64,000 bases of DNA from Agarophyton chilense (GCA_030374765.1 JARGXX010000006.1:372001-436000); one strand, 5' to 3'. Positions 11,396-21,294 are shown, numbered from the stretch's first letter. Program-made: numbers and translations. The notes: generated by a model from the sequence alone, not told the origin.

Positions 11396-12304
11396 ATGAC
11401 CGAGACAGCGCTTGACAAGATTCAACCCGAGAAGGAGCCTATTATTCAGCAGCTCAAGTTATTATGGAACACTGTTCAAGGCAGTGTCAAAGACGGAACC
11501 TTGCCCAATGTTGCCGTTGCTCGCCTCGCGTCGGTGTTGCTGCTTCACCCGTTAGACACGTTCAAATCTCGTCTACAACAAACATCCGCCACTTCTGTGC
11601 GTGCCATCGGTGCCTTTGCGCGCAGTGCACCGCCATTCTCAGGCCTTCCCGCAGCCGTCCTAGGACAGGTACCGTACACAGCTGTATCACTCGCGCTTTT
11701 TCTACATCTCAAAGACCGTTTACATCAAGTACCGGAGAGAAGAAGAATGATCACCGCCGCGCTGATTTCCGATAGCGTTGCAGCACTGTGGTTGACACCG
11801 TTTGAAAGCATGAAACTACGAGTGCAAACGAGTGTACAGCCATGTGTTCGAACGGCATTTCAAAGCGGCGGTTTTTATGCGGGACTCAATGCACAGCTTT
11901 TGAGAGACGTTCCCTATCGAAGCGCGTATCTAGCTCTCCTTACGGCTCTTGCGATCCGTAACGAACGACGTGATGTACGCGGTACCTTTGGTAGTGCGTG
12001 CATTGCTGCGGCGATTGGAATGGTAACAACACCATTGGACGTGATTCGAACAAGAGTGGTGTCTCAAAAGGTAAACAGCGCGGCTCGAGTCTACTCAGGA
12101 GCGTTGCACTGTGCGAACAAGATTCTGAAGACTGAAGGCGTCAATGCGTTGTTCAAGGGTGTAGTACCGAGAGCGGTTTACATGGGTGCTAGTGTTTTGG
12201 TTTTCTCTGCAGCTTTTTCAGCGGCGGAACGATTTGAAAAGAAGGTTTGGAAGAAAAAGAATGCTGCGATGTTATCGCAACCTAGCGAGAAAGACACGAA
12301 TTGA
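11396..12304 (+). CDS. Mitochondrial carrier (SLC25), SAM-carrier-like
   Basis: The 302-residue product has the three repeats of the mitochondrial carrier family, each with a Px[D/E]xx[K/R] signature: PLDTFKSRLQ, PFESMKLRVQ and PLDVIRTRV. GFYAGLNAQLLRDVPYRSAY resembles the second-repeat segment of S-adenosylmethionine carriers (GLYAGYGSFLLRDLPFDAI type), so SAM/SAH exchange across the mitochondrial or plastid envelope is the best guess. Substrate assignment by eye is weak. Start: the ATG at 11396 is the first that gives a normal-length carrier; an upstream in-frame non-ATG extension is unlikely to be used. The gene is intronless and ends at a TGA in the sequence ACGAATTGATG. Confidence 0.85.
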   Translation: MTETALDKIQPEKEPIIQQLKLLWNTVQGSVKDGTLPNVAVARLASVLLLHPLDTFKSRLQQTSATSVRAIGAFARSAPPFSGLPAAVLGQVPYTAVSLALFLHLKDRLHQVPERRRMITAALISDSVAALWLTPFESMKLRVQTSVQPCVRTAFQSGGFYAGLNAQLLRDVPYRSAYLALLTALAIRNERRDVRGTFGSACIAAAIGMVTTPLDVIRTRVVSQKVNSAARVYSGALHCANKILKTEGVNALFKGVVPRAVYMGASVLVFSAAFSAAERFEKKVWKKKNAAMLSQPSEKDTN

Positions 12305-13210
12305 TGCGGATTCCAGTGTTGCATTACTGAAGCGCGCAGAATTACGTTTTACTAGTTATTCAGTTTTCCGAGAAGGCGTTGATGATACTCACTCAACAGT
12401 GGAGTGATTGTGTTTGTTTGTAAAGATGTTGACAGAGTTTAAGGCTTATTGCGGGTGCGCTTTGCAGATCAGCATCCAGATGAAGGGTGGAGCTAGAGAC
12501 GAAAATATGAAATCGTTGCAAGATGTTGTGCTGTGGAGTTGCTCATGCCTTAGAGTGACCGATTCGCGCGATGGCTGGGGTACATACAGCGTCATATTTT
12601 ACCTACTTGTCCCTGAACCGCGTGGTCTTGACATTGTTTCGACGGATGTAACGAGCTACGAACGGTATCTATGTCGTTCATCTCTCGGTATACATCGCAT
12701 TTTGGCATCCGGACTGCATCTTTCATCTGGGTATTCCCGGACCGAAGTGGCTCCTGTGGAATCTGTCCGTTTATCTCAGCATTGCAAAGCAATTGGTTGA
12801 TCTTCTGCCATTAGCGCTAATGCTCAACAACGAAGCGACGTTTCAAATATTTCGTGAAAAAGAATTAATATTAATAACATGATCTGTTCACTGAAAGTCG
12901 TGTGGCGCCAAGTGGCAGGATCTTTGGGGCTGGACAACGCAAAACCAAAATTTGAGCTCACCGCATGTTTTTGGTTTTAGGATCTCCGAAAGTAATACCA
13001 CTCATCCACGATTTTGGAAGGAACGCTGTATCGCCTTCGTCCTACACTCGACGCCTTCATTACTGGACTGCAAACATTCTACCACTTTCATGGTCTTCTG
13101 ACAACATCCCGGACGCTCATGAACGCTTGCTCGCAAGTCCAAGCGCCCGCTCCATGATTGTTCCACGTCGAGCCAAATCATTCTCATCTCAGGCGTCTGT
13201 ATCACATACT
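12305..13210. other. Spacer before HST
   Basis: It contains a 130-codon plus-strand frame at about 12408-12800 without recognisable similarity, and, from 12965, an in-frame N-terminal extension of the HST frame that may or may not be translated. Confidence 0.4.
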
Positions 13211-14338
13211 ATGCAATTGATTTCGAGCCATTTCGCATTCGCTGTCTCTGCGCTGCCAACCATTGAGTTCACTGCTTCACATACCGCAAAAAGATGTTCA
13301 GTGACGCATTCTCTGAGAAGAGCGCTGTTTTCTCGTGGAAAGCAAAGGATAAAAGCTCCACCAAAACGTTCTCGAACAGTTCGTACTATGATAACGTGTT
13401 CAGCCCTAGCGGAAGCCAATGGGGCTGAACAACCGCCAAAAACAACTATTGCTGAAGCTGTGTTCAAGTTCACTAGACCACACACGATTCGCGGTACCAT
13501 ACTTGCAGCCTTTGCGGGTTGCGCGCGTGCTCTCATGGAATCGTCAGCCTGTATTGATTGGGCTCTATTTCCCCGAGCGGTCGTCGGTCTGCTGGCCTTG
13601 CTGCTAGGGAATGCGTTTATCGTCGGGATCAATCAAATCTATGATGTCCGTTTGGACAAAATCAACAAACCTTTCCTTCCGCTGGCTGCCGGAGAGATGG
13701 GCGGATCTCTTGCATGGGGAATAGTTCTTTCTAGTGCCGTCATCGGCCTGGCCATTGTTCGCACCTGCTTTTCGCGCCTCATCTTCGGACTGTATGCTTT
13801 TGGTATGACTTTTGGAGCCTTGTATTCCGTACCACCGTTCAGATTTAAGAGGTATCCCCCTTTAGCAGCTATTACCATCTCATGTGTTCGAGGTTTTCTG
13901 TTGAACTTTGGTGTATACCATGCGACAAAATCTGCTTTGGGTGTCCCATTTGCGTGGTCGCCACCAATCACGTTTCTGGCCGTATTTATGACCGTATTCG
14001 CATGCGTGATTGCTCTGTCAAAAGACCTGCCTGACATCAAAGGAGACAAAATGGAAGGGATTCCAACATTTGCTTCTAGAATTGGGCCTTCAAAGATGGT
14101 CAAATTGGTCGTCGCCATGCTGCTGATGAATTACTGTGGAGCAATTTTGACAGCTATTGTCGCACCGCCGGGAGCGTTCCGAAGATATGTGCTGCTCTTT
14201 GGGCACCTTTTCCTTGCTATTTGGCTTGTTCAATATCAGCGAACAGTCAAACCGAACAGTCAAGATTCCATCAAGGCGTTTTATGCGTTTATCTGGAAGC
14301 TATTCTATTCGGAATATATGATTTTCCCGTTCATCTAA
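13211..14338 (+). CDS. HST: Homogentisate solanesyltransferase, plastid
   Basis: This UbiA-family prenyltransferase condenses homogentisate with a long-chain prenyl diphosphate in the plastid, on the way to plastoquinone-9. The first Asp-rich motif is NQIYDVRLDKINKPFLPLA and the second lies in KDLPDIKGDKMEG. The segments VRGFLLNFGVYHATKSALG and the C-terminus FIWKLFYSEYMIFPFI match the solanesyltransferase (HST/PDS2) branch rather than the tocopherol phytyltransferase branch. About eight hydrophobic helices follow the motifs. The frame is open from an ATG at 12965 (457 residues). I prefer the ATG at 13211, which leaves a basic, Ser-rich plastid leader of about 80 residues ending near MITCSA. 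It is convergent with the kinase gene, with 222 bp between stops. Confidence 0.87.
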   Translation: MQLISSHFAFAVSALPTIEFTASHTAKRCSVTHSLRRALFSRGKQRIKAPPKRSRTVRTMITCSALAEANGAEQPPKTTIAEAVFKFTRPHTIRGTILAAFAGCARALMESSACIDWALFPRAVVGLLALLLGNAFIVGINQIYDVRLDKINKPFLPLAAGEMGGSLAWGIVLSSAVIGLAIVRTCFSRLIFGLYAFGMTFGALYSVPPFRFKRYPPLAAITISCVRGFLLNFGVYHATKSALGVPFAWSPPITFLAVFMTVFACVIALSKDLPDIKGDKMEGIPTFASRIGPSKMVKLVVAMLLMNYCGAILTAIVAPPGAFRRYVLLFGHLFLAIWLVQYQRTVKPNSQDSIKAFYAFIWKLFYSEYMIFPFI

Positions 14339-14560
14339 GCCGCATCGCATCACGTCGCCCACGATGCCTGATTCTAATTGATATTGTGGACCGCAGCGTT
14401 CGGCAATGTTTTCGCACCTGTACAGATAATAATATTATTCTTTATGTCCTGCGCAAGTCAAAAGGTTCAGCGATGTGCTCTTTGTCGGAAACGCAGTGCC
14501 AGTTAGTCGTGGGGTGCAGTAAGTTTCAAAGTAAAACTATTATGTACACTATGACTACAA

Positions 14561-17128
14561 CTACTTGAACCACGGAAATATTTTGTTGCGCCTATGTTCT
14601 CCCATGCCGATCATGACTGGGGTTCGACTGTCGCTACTACTGCTAGCCCTTCCCCACTTTCCCCTGGATATCAGTTTGCGGGCATGATTAGACATCTTTC
14701 GCACAACTCCGCCGTCTCCGCGGGTTAGTGAGCGACCTAGCCTGCCGCTGTGGCTGTTGTAGCCTCGGGCGGGCATGGGAGTGGTTTCGGTTCTTACAAG
14801 ACCTGAAGCAAATTCTTGAGTAACCAATGGACCTCTCTGCCGTTGAGGTCTCGGCCGCTCATTCGAAAATCGACTAACGTCTTCATTGCTTCCGTACAGT
14901 GTTTCAATAGAGGGCAAAACCATTGAAGTACCATTGTCAACTTCTGGGACGGTCGGTAGCAGGAGACGGTGCGACAAATGGGACACTGCGTTGTTAGTTC
15001 GGCTCGTCCCTTGATCAGAGTATGATACTGAGGTGGGTGGCATAGAAGAAGCAGAAGTCATTAAATTTGTGAGAGGGGTAAGCTTCGTTTCCACTGATTC
15101 TTGTTCGCTGCTTGAACTCGAAATTCCGCGAGATAGAAACGGACTTGGATAGTAGCTCGGACGGTATCCATCACCTTCGTCACTAGGTCGCTGTACCGCA
15201 ACGACTTCGACCTTTTCAGCCGAAATATCATCCAATTCGTCTGCGATATGGGGCTCGCGACTTAATTCGATCATACGATGGAGACGGTTCATCGCCTTGA
15301 CACCCTGTATTGCCTGGCGCCATCTCTTACGATTTACAAATGACTTGATGTTGGATTGAGCCACATCTAGCACGTTCATAGTTGCCGCCTCGCAATTGTT
15401 TCGAAGCCAATCGTGTTCCAAGGCCTGTTGTGCTGTCATCCGATTCGATGCATCTTTGTCGAGGAGGTTGGCGAGAAATTCCTTGGCTTGTGATGAAATA
15501 AGCTTCCACTCTGGACCATCAAACTTGACCGGACGAAATTTGATCTTCTTGACCAGTTGCACGATATCATTATCGTCAAATGGAGGGTACCCGACTAACA
15601 TGATGTACACGATGACGCCAAGCGACCAGAGGTCTGCTTCTGCTCCATACGGCTGTCGGAGAAGAACCTCGGGGGCAACATACAACGGCGTGCCGCACAA
15701 AGTCTTGCACAGCGCAGTTGGATCCTCAGAGTAGTAGGCAATTCCAAAATCAGTGAGCTTCACATCTGCATCGTCGCCGTTTGGTTCGGTAAACACGAAG
15801 TTTTCGGGTTTGACATCACGGTGAGTGAGATTATGCCGGTGGCAAAACGCAAGACTGGCCAACATGGATACGACCAAATTTGCAGCGTCGCGCTCAGTAT
15901 ATTGACCCCTCTCTGCTATTCTTACAAATAGTTCTCCGCCTTGAAGAAGTTCCATGACCAAATAAACGTTCTCGTCGTCCTCACAGACCTCGTACAACTC
16001 CACTATGTTGGCGTGTCCGCCCGCGAGTTCGAGGAGTCGAAAACTGAATACCTCACGACTGACCATTTTCTCGTTGTACATGTCTGCGTTTCGCTTGGAG
16101 ATAATCTTGATGGCTGCTAAGCGATTCTCCGGCGGTGGTTGGCCCGGCAGTGGATCCTTCCTTCTTGAAAGTCGGACAACGGCATAGCCGCCTTCTCCAA
16201 TCTTTTGAGCGAGTTCCCAGCGCTGCGCAAGGGGTTGCTTGTTGTACAGGTCCCCACCGGCAACTTGAATTGAACTTTCGCCGTTTTCCAGCTTTGGCTG
16301 CTCCTCACTGCAGAAAATCTTGGAGTAGTCGCGATGCAATTTAGTGGCTTCGGAATAACCCAGGCTCTTCCACGAGCTCATCTTGTTGAAAAATGAATTG
16401 GCTGCAAAGTCTAGTAGTGTGGAGGGTGGACGCGCATCTCTACGCGGGTCAAGGCCCGAGCTGGCAGTTGAAGGCAAATGGGCGTCGTCTCCAATTTCGA
16501 GTTCAGGCAGCAAGGGGTTCTTGTAGGCGGAAAGGCGAGGCCTACTTGTAGCACTAATGGTTCTGGACCTTGAGCGTGGAACTTCTTCGAAAATGTGATC
16601 AGGCTCCTCATCGGAGTATACCTTCCTGTCACCCAAGCCGTCGAGAAATTCGGAGCTGGCTTGTTCGGATAGAACGTTTCTCGACCTGCGCGTGAGATAG
16701 TCATTGAGATGTTGCAGGCGCTCCAGCAGCCACGGTAGAGTGCTATGTGAGGAGACGGGTCGAGGGGGTTGGAGTATTCCGGCGGAATAGTAAACGCGCT
16801 GCGTGGCGGAGACTAGGGCATCTAGGAGGGCGAGGTCGGGTTGTGGGGAAGTGGGAATGCTAACAGCGTTGGGGGTAGGGGGGGGGGCGGGCGGGGGTGT
16901 GCGCGCCACCGGTGAGAGCGATAGCTCAGACTGCATGTTGAGGAGCGCCAGGGGGGTGGGGGGTGCGGATCTGGCGATGGTGGGTGGCTGGTGGAGGGAA
17001 GGGGGGGGGGGGGGTGGTGGGAGCAGTAAGCGGCAGTTGGGAGAGCGCTCTACGCGAATGGCACGTATCAAAAAAGGGTTGACGGCCTGGACAAGCCTTC
17101 CCAACCGCCGACTGCCGCTGTGCGGCAT
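14561..17128 (-). CDS. CaMK-family Ser/Thr protein kinase
   Basis: The 855-residue product has a Pro/Ser-rich N-terminus (about 1-300) and a kinase domain at roughly 304-575. The domain shows a Gly loop (IGEGGYAVVRL), the Lys in LAAIKIISK, THRDVKPENFVF, LTDFGIAYY and YVAPEVLL, so it should be active. The insert and substrate-side motifs (VMELLQGGELF, GYPPFDDND, ALEHDWL) are those of the CaMK/CDPK group. A basic amphipathic stretch after the domain (FVNRKRWRQAIQGVKAMNRL) looks like a calmodulin-binding or autoinhibitory helix. I see no EF hands, so it is not a canonical CDPK. The last 200 residues are Ser-rich and low-complexity. Two upstream in-frame ATGs exist, one inside a CA microsatellite; 17128 avoids coding through the repeat. 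Confidence 0.85.
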   Translation of the reverse strand: MPHSGSRRLGRLVQAVNPFLIRAIRVERSPNCRLLLPPPPPPPSLHQPPTIARSAPPTPLALLNMQSELSLSPVARTPPPAPPPTPNAVSIPTSPQPDLALLDALVSATQRVYYSAGILQPPRPVSSHSTLPWLLERLQHLNDYLTRRSRNVLSEQASSEFLDGLGDRKVYSDEEPDHIFEEVPRSRSRTISATSRPRLSAYKNPLLPELEIGDDAHLPSTASSGLDPRRDARPPSTLLDFAANSFFNKMSSWKSLGYSEATKLHRDYSKIFCSEEQPKLENGESSIQVAGGDLYNKQPLAQRWELAQKIGEGGYAVVRLSRRKDPLPGQPPPENRLAAIKIISKRNADMYNEKMVSREVFSFRLLELAGGHANIVELYEVCEDDENVYLVMELLQGGELFVRIAERGQYTERDAANLVVSMLASLAFCHRHNLTHRDVKPENFVFTEPNGDDADVKLTDFGIAYYSEDPTALCKTLCGTPLYVAPEVLLRQPYGAEADLWSLGVIVYIMLVGYPPFDDNDIVQLVKKIKFRPVKFDGPEWKLISSQAKEFLANLLDKDASNRMTAQQALEHDWLRNNCEAATMNVLDVAQSNIKSFVNRKRWRQAIQGVKAMNRLHRMIELSREPHIADELDDISAEKVEVVAVQRPSDEGDGYRPSYYPSPFLSRGISSSSSEQESVETKLTPLTNLMTSASSMPPTSVSYSDQGTSRTNNAVSHLSHRLLLPTVPEVDNGTSMVLPSIETLYGSNEDVSRFSNERPRPQRQRGPLVTQEFASGLVRTETTPMPARGYNSHSGRLGRSLTRGDGGVVRKMSNHARKLISRGKWGRASSSSDSRTPVMIGMGEHRRNKIFPWFK

Positions 17129-17189
17129 TTTGCATTCGTATGTTTTGGGCTCAAAACGGGTGCAGCTCATTAAGGGGGATCCGCCACTA

Positions 17190-17216
17190 TACACACACAC
17201 ACACACACACAGAAGG

Positions 17217-17249
<33 letters not shown>

Positions 17250-17270
17250 AGAGAGAGAGGGAGAGAGAGA
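17190..17270. repeat. (CA)n-(GA)n compound microsatellite upstream of the kinase gene
   Basis: About 22 bp of CA dinucleotides are followed by about 60 bp of GA/GGA repeats, immediately 5' of the kinase start. It may form part of its 5' leader. Confidence 0.9.
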
Positions 17271-17282
17271 AGAGTAATGTGA

Positions 17283-18499
17283 CATAGGCGCGCACATTCT
17301 CAGGGCTTTTACCCCCCTCGCGCGCTCGGCCTCGCCTTCTTTCCCCCCGTTCTACACATGCAGCCGCGTGCACAAGTGTTTTCCTCCTCGCGAGTGTGCT
17401 GCCACCCGGACGTTGGCGGGAAAACGACTGTCGTGAACGGGAGGTGGTATTCTACACGCACGCGCTGCGTGTTTTTGCGTTTGTGAGGCGATGCGATGAA
17501 AATGGGCAACGTCGTTGGTGCGTGTCAAAAGTGTGCGAGACCAAGCACAAGGTTTTTGCGGAGCATGTTATGACAAGGTTGGTAGTGTACTTGGTTGTTG
17601 CGCGGCGATATTGGGTTGTGTGCTGGTATGTATCATACTTTTTCTTTTTTTCTTTTTCCACACACACACACAAGTGTCTCGCGAGTACAAAGGAACGCTT
17701 GGTATGTTAAGTTACTCTGTGACTTATGGGGGAGTGGTTGAGGATTACATTTTTGCGGCACATTGGGCAGGGCGCTCGGCGGCTTTCAACATGGAATGCA
17801 GCCAAGTGAAGCGCCGCACCAACAGAAGCAATATCGACAAGCAGTCATGTATGAGATTGGTCGTGGCGCTTTTCGTTGTGCTTGGAGGGTTGAATGAGGC
17901 TTGCGGCTGCAGAAAGTGTTTTGGCTTGCATACAACCATTGTGATGAAAGGCGGCGTCTGCGGTGGCCACCTTGGCGCCCAAGCACGCGCGTACGTTTGA
18001 GTGTTGACACGTCGGAACGATTGCTTTACAGCACTGTTGCGGCTCGTCTCCTCTCACACTTTGCGTCTCTTTCTCAGAGATGTCATCATCATCATGCGAG
18101 AAAGGAGCACTGCACTTGAAGAAGAAGAAGAAGAAGACGATACATAGCGAGTTGCTGCCACACACAAAAGCACAATAGGGTCGCACGCGCGCTCTGTAAG
18201 CTTCGCAACATGCTGTAAGCTGCGCAACAGGCTGTAAGCTAGGCAACGCGCTGTAAGGTGGGTGCGGCGTTGATCTGATGTGCGCGCCAATCACAGCGCA
18301 GCACTTTTACATCTGTGGCTGGCACGCTGCGCCGAGCTGCCGCAAGATCGGTGCGCGGAGGGAGGAGACCGGGGGGGTTTTGAGAGCCAACGAGGGGTGC
18401 GCCTGAGATAATTACTTGGTGAGCTCTTTCCTTTCTTCCTCGCTCGCTACCTTGTTTGCTTTCTTTCTTGCTCGTCGTTTCTGGTTCTGTTACACCGTC
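17283..18499. other. Intergenic region with simple repeats
   Basis: No recognisable gene. It holds short CA, CAT and GAA microsatellites (near 17660, 18085 and 18118) and a tandem repeat of about 18 bp at 18190-18257. Several frames of 100-160 codons cross it on both strands, but they are biased, overlap one another and resemble nothing I know. Confidence 0.5.
18190..18257 (+). repeat. 18-bp tandem repeat (GCTGTAAGCTNNGCAACA)
   Basis: Roughly four imperfect copies of an 18-bp unit centred on CTGTAAGCT and GCAAC lie about 250 bp upstream of the plastid-protein gene. They could be a promoter repeat; nothing more can be said from sequence. Confidence 0.6.
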
Positions 18500-19243
18500 A
18501 TGCAGTCGTCGTCCGCCTTCGTCCACCCGTCCTTCTCGTCGACCTTCACGCCGTGGCGCGGCGGCGCGCCGCGCGTGCTCGCAGTGTCGTCGTCGCTGCC
18601 GCCGTCGCGCACGCGCGTGGCCGCGCCGGTGCGCACAATCGTCATGCAGGAGAAGGACACGCAGAAAAAGCCGCTGTTCCGCAATCCGTTCGCATCCAAG
18701 TCGGACAAGGGGGACCAGTCGTCATCATCGGCGTCGTTCATGGAGCCGCAGCCAGGCGACCCGGGCTACATGCAGTACATCACAGCCGACGACGAGAAGA
18801 AAAAACGCGGGCTTGACCTACTCAAGGAGGACATTCTCAAGAGCGCGCCGGAGCGTGCCGGTGTTGGACGTCAGGACGCCGACTCGGTGCTTATGCGTCC
18901 GCAAGCGGGCGAACCGGGTTACAAGCCCGCGGCGTATCAGACGGTGAGGGTGTCCACACTTGGCATTTCTACCTTTTCCGATGATAAGAACTATGTGAGC
19001 AAGGTGGGTGGTATAGACGCTGTCAAACAGGCGGCCGTTGATATACAGACCGGCACCAAGACGGGAAAGGACATCAAGAAGGAGGTTTTGAACAAAGCTA
19101 ACAATCGCCCGCTCAACACGTTCCAAAGCACTTTGCAGAGGCCATCCGCGTCGCCGCAGCCCAACGTGGACAATTTGCCCGACTACCTCAAGCCGCTGCC
19201 GGAGGACACGCCGCGAAAGGGCATGTCGTGGAAGAACTACTGA
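18500..19243 (+). CDS. Plastid-targeted protein of unknown function
   Basis: The 247-residue product starts with MQSSSAFVHPSFSSTF, a Ser-rich leader with an early AFV, as in many red-algal plastid transit peptides; cleavage is likely near VRTIVMQ (about residue 50). The mature part is hydrophilic and Lys/Asp-rich, with no transmembrane helix and no Cys. Two related motifs occur about 50 residues apart: EPQPGDPGYM and RPQAGEPGYK. The C-terminus is LPDYLKPLPEDTPRKGMSWKN. I do not recognise a family. A soluble stromal or thylakoid-associated linker-like role is only a guess. An upstream in-frame ATG at 18416 would put a hydrophobic stretch before the leader; I chose 18500 because the leader then fits the red-algal pattern. 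Confidence 0.72.
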   Translation: MQSSSAFVHPSFSSTFTPWRGGAPRVLAVSSSLPPSRTRVAAPVRTIVMQEKDTQKKPLFRNPFASKSDKGDQSSSSASFMEPQPGDPGYMQYITADDEKKKRGLDLLKEDILKSAPERAGVGRQDADSVLMRPQAGEPGYKPAAYQTVRVSTLGISTFSDDKNYVSKVGGIDAVKQAAVDIQTGTKTGKDIKKEVLNKANNRPLNTFQSTLQRPSASPQPNVDNLPDYLKPLPEDTPRKGMSWKNY

Positions 19244-19286
19244 GATTGCGATATATATATATATAATAGTTTTTGTTTGTGGGGGT

Positions 19287-19287
<1 letters not shown>

Positions 19288-19332
<45 letters not shown>
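19288..19332. repeat. (GT)n microsatellite
   Basis: About 21 GT dinucleotides lie in the 150-bp gap between the convergent stops of the plastid-protein gene and UPRT. Confidence 0.95.
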
Positions 19333-19338
<6 letters not shown>

Positions 19339-19396
19339 TGTACTAGGAAGGTAGTAAAAAAAAGCAAACGCGTTTTTACGTAATACGTTTTGTTTA

Positions 19397-20161
19397 TTAA
19401 TCCATAGATAACTGCGGATGCGTGCCATAGTAGCGGTCACCGAAATCACCCAACGACTTTCGTATGTACTTTTGCGAGTTGAGCCCGTCGGCAATGGTAG
19501 CAGTACACAACTGCATGGCCGGGTGCGCGGTGAGCAAAGCGCGCACACCCTCCGGCGCCGCCACCACGTTGACAAACACAATATTACGCTCGGGCACTCC
19601 GGCATGCAACAGCTTGTCCACGGCAACAAGCGCCGAACCACCCGTAGCCAACATGGGGTCCATAAGCAACACGTGACGCGTGGCAACATCATGTGGTAAT
19701 CTGGCCATGTAGTAGCGTGGGGCGGCTGTACTATGATTTCGTTGTACTAGAATCTTTCCAAGACGTACGTTTCGACAACATGACCGAAGCGCTGTCTCCA
19801 TTGCCTCGCCTGCACGCACGATGGACACACCTACGATGCGGCCTGCAAACTTGACGCCGCTCAATGGCTCGGCGTCCACGGGCGTCGTCACGTGGTGCGG
19901 CTGCACCGGCAAGAAGTTGAGCGCAAACTCAACCATCATACTACGTACGACATTAGTGGCAGGGGAGGTGGCAGCGGAGGTGGCAGCGGAATACAATATA
20001 TATATGACGTCAACTCACCGATTGACGCGATCGGCCGTGAAAACCCAGTCGGACGGGGCGCAGTTGGAGTCGCACAGCGTCGTCATGAGACAGCGCAGCT
20101 GCGCCGTCTGTTGGTGCACGTGCAGCTGCGGCCAGTGCTGACCGTCGACGTCGAAGCCCAT
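19397..20161 (-). CDS. UPP: Uracil phosphoribosyltransferase, two exons
   Basis: UPRT converts uracil and PRPP to UMP in pyrimidine salvage. Exon 1 (20161-20019) encodes the N-terminus with QLRCLMTTLCDSNCAPSDWV and TADRVN; exon 2 (19940-19397) has MMVEFALNFLP, GVSIVRAGEAME, the PRPP-binding loop VLLMDPMLATGGSAL and the C-terminal GDFGDRYYGT, all typical of the family. Between them, 20018-19941 is a 78-nt intron with donor GTGAGT and acceptor GTAG; splicing fuses ADRVNR to MMVEFAL in frame, exactly where other UPRTs are continuous. Without splicing the frame stops at the TGA overlapping the donor. The spliced product is 228 residues, normal for the family. The start ATG at 20161 lies about 20 nt downstream (in gene sense) of a G-rich minisatellite. 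Confidence 0.88.
19941..20018 (-). other. 78-nt spliceosomal intron of UPRT
   Basis: On the minus strand it begins GTGAGTTGACG and ends CGTACGTAG. It is phase 2: the split codon is CG|T (Arg). Retaining it introduces an immediate in-frame TGA. It is the only intron I could place in the window. Confidence 0.85.
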
Positions 20162-20180
20162 GTGGAGGTCGGCGTTGCGC

Positions 20181-20300
20181 GCGGAGGGAGGCGGAGGGAG
20201 GCGGAGGGAGGCGGAGGGAGGCGGAGGGAGGCGGAGGGAGGCGGAGGGAGGCGGAGGGAGGCGGAGGGAGCGAGGGAGCGAGGGAGCGAGGGAGGGCGGG
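20181..20300 (+). repeat. 10-bp G-rich minisatellite (GCGGAGGGAG)n
   Basis: Nine perfect copies span 20181-20270, followed by degenerate GAGGGAGC units. The strand has regularly spaced GGAGGGAGG runs, able in principle to form G-quadruplexes. It lies right upstream of the UPRT start and would be C-rich in that transcript. Confidence 0.92.
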
Positions 20301-20835
20301 GAGGCGACGACACACACTCGGTGGGGCTGGGCGGCCAACGCGCGGAGGCGACGAGACAGCTGGTCGGCCCGCGTGGCCAGCTGTTCACGTGGTACGCGAT
20401 GGCCAGCTGTGCACGAGGTACACGATGGACAGTTGCGCACGTGGACACGATGACCAGGTGCGCACGTAGTACAGCTGAACAGGTGTGCACGTGCGCTATC
20501 ACGCGCCAAGAGCGCGCTGCCACTTCGCCACGGCGGCGCTCATGCCAACGTCGCCGCCACCGCCACCGCCGCCGCCGCCGCCGCCGCTGCGCTGCGCGCG
20601 CACTTCACGCGATCGCTTGCAAGAAAGCCACCGGCCGTTTCGCGAGCGCGCGCCCACAACGTGCGCCAAGTCAGTCAGTGTCTGTCGCCGACCGTCGTCC
20701 AGCGGCCGTCCCCGCGCCCCGTCGCATCGCAGCGTCGCGTCTTCGCCATGCGTCGCCCCGGTCCGTTGCGCCCGCCGCGTCGTCCACCCGCGCGCCCTCG
20801 TCCTCGCCATTCTCGTCGCCCGGCCCGTCTACATC

Positions 20836-20900
20836 CCCCCGTCCCAACCCCGTCCCGACCCCGTCCCGACCCCGTCCCGACCCCGTCCCGACCCCGTCAC
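20836..20900 (+). repeat. 11-bp tandem repeat (CCCCGTCCCGA)n
   Basis: About five or six copies of an 11-bp C-rich unit lie in the F-box gene's upstream region. Confidence 0.85.
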
Positions 20901-21021
20901 CCCCCCCGTCATGCCCCCGTTTAAAGCGCCATCGCGCGCCCGCGCCCGCGCCCGCGTCCACGCGCGTCGCGTCTCTCCGCCTCCCGCCGCCGCGCCCTTG
21001 CGAGCGTCGCTCTGCATGTTT

Positions 21022-21054
21022 TGCTCCTCCTCCTCCTCCTCCTCCTCCTCCTCT

Positions 21055-21088
<34 letters not shown>

Positions 21089-21092
21089 GCAA
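21022..21092 (+). repeat. (CTC)n and (GCC)n trinucleotide runs
   Basis: A CTC run of about 10 units is followed by a GCC run of about 10 units, 200 bp upstream of the F-box ATG. Confidence 0.9.
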
Positions 21093-21294
21093 GAGAAAGA
21101 TTGCCGTATCTTTCGCCGCCGTGTCTCACCCTCGTTCCGCCGCACACGCCCTCGTTTGCTCCACCGCGTGTGCCGCCGCCGCCGCCGCCGCCGTTGCACC
21201 GTTTGCCGTGTCGTGCCTCCCGGCGAAACGTCCGCGTCGTCCACGTTCGAGTTCGCGTTCGCGTTCGCGTTCGCGTTTGCGTCCCCGACCCGCT

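Larger units (their letters stand above)
20162..21294. other. Divergent UPRT / F-box promoter region, very GC-rich
   Basis: About 1.1 kb between the two divergent starts. It is dominated by simple and tandem repeats (separate entries) and has no recognisable gene. Long open frames across it come from GC-rich low-complexity sequence. Confidence 0.6.

Noticed and set aside
12408-12800. 130-codon plus-strand frame between the carrier and HST
   Set aside because: No family resemblance, no leader and biased composition; not supportable as a gene.
20485-21294. Long upstream extension of the F-box frame (270 codons)
   Set aside because: It consists of GC-rich triplet and 11-bp repeats, and the ATG at 21295 is immediately followed by the F-box.
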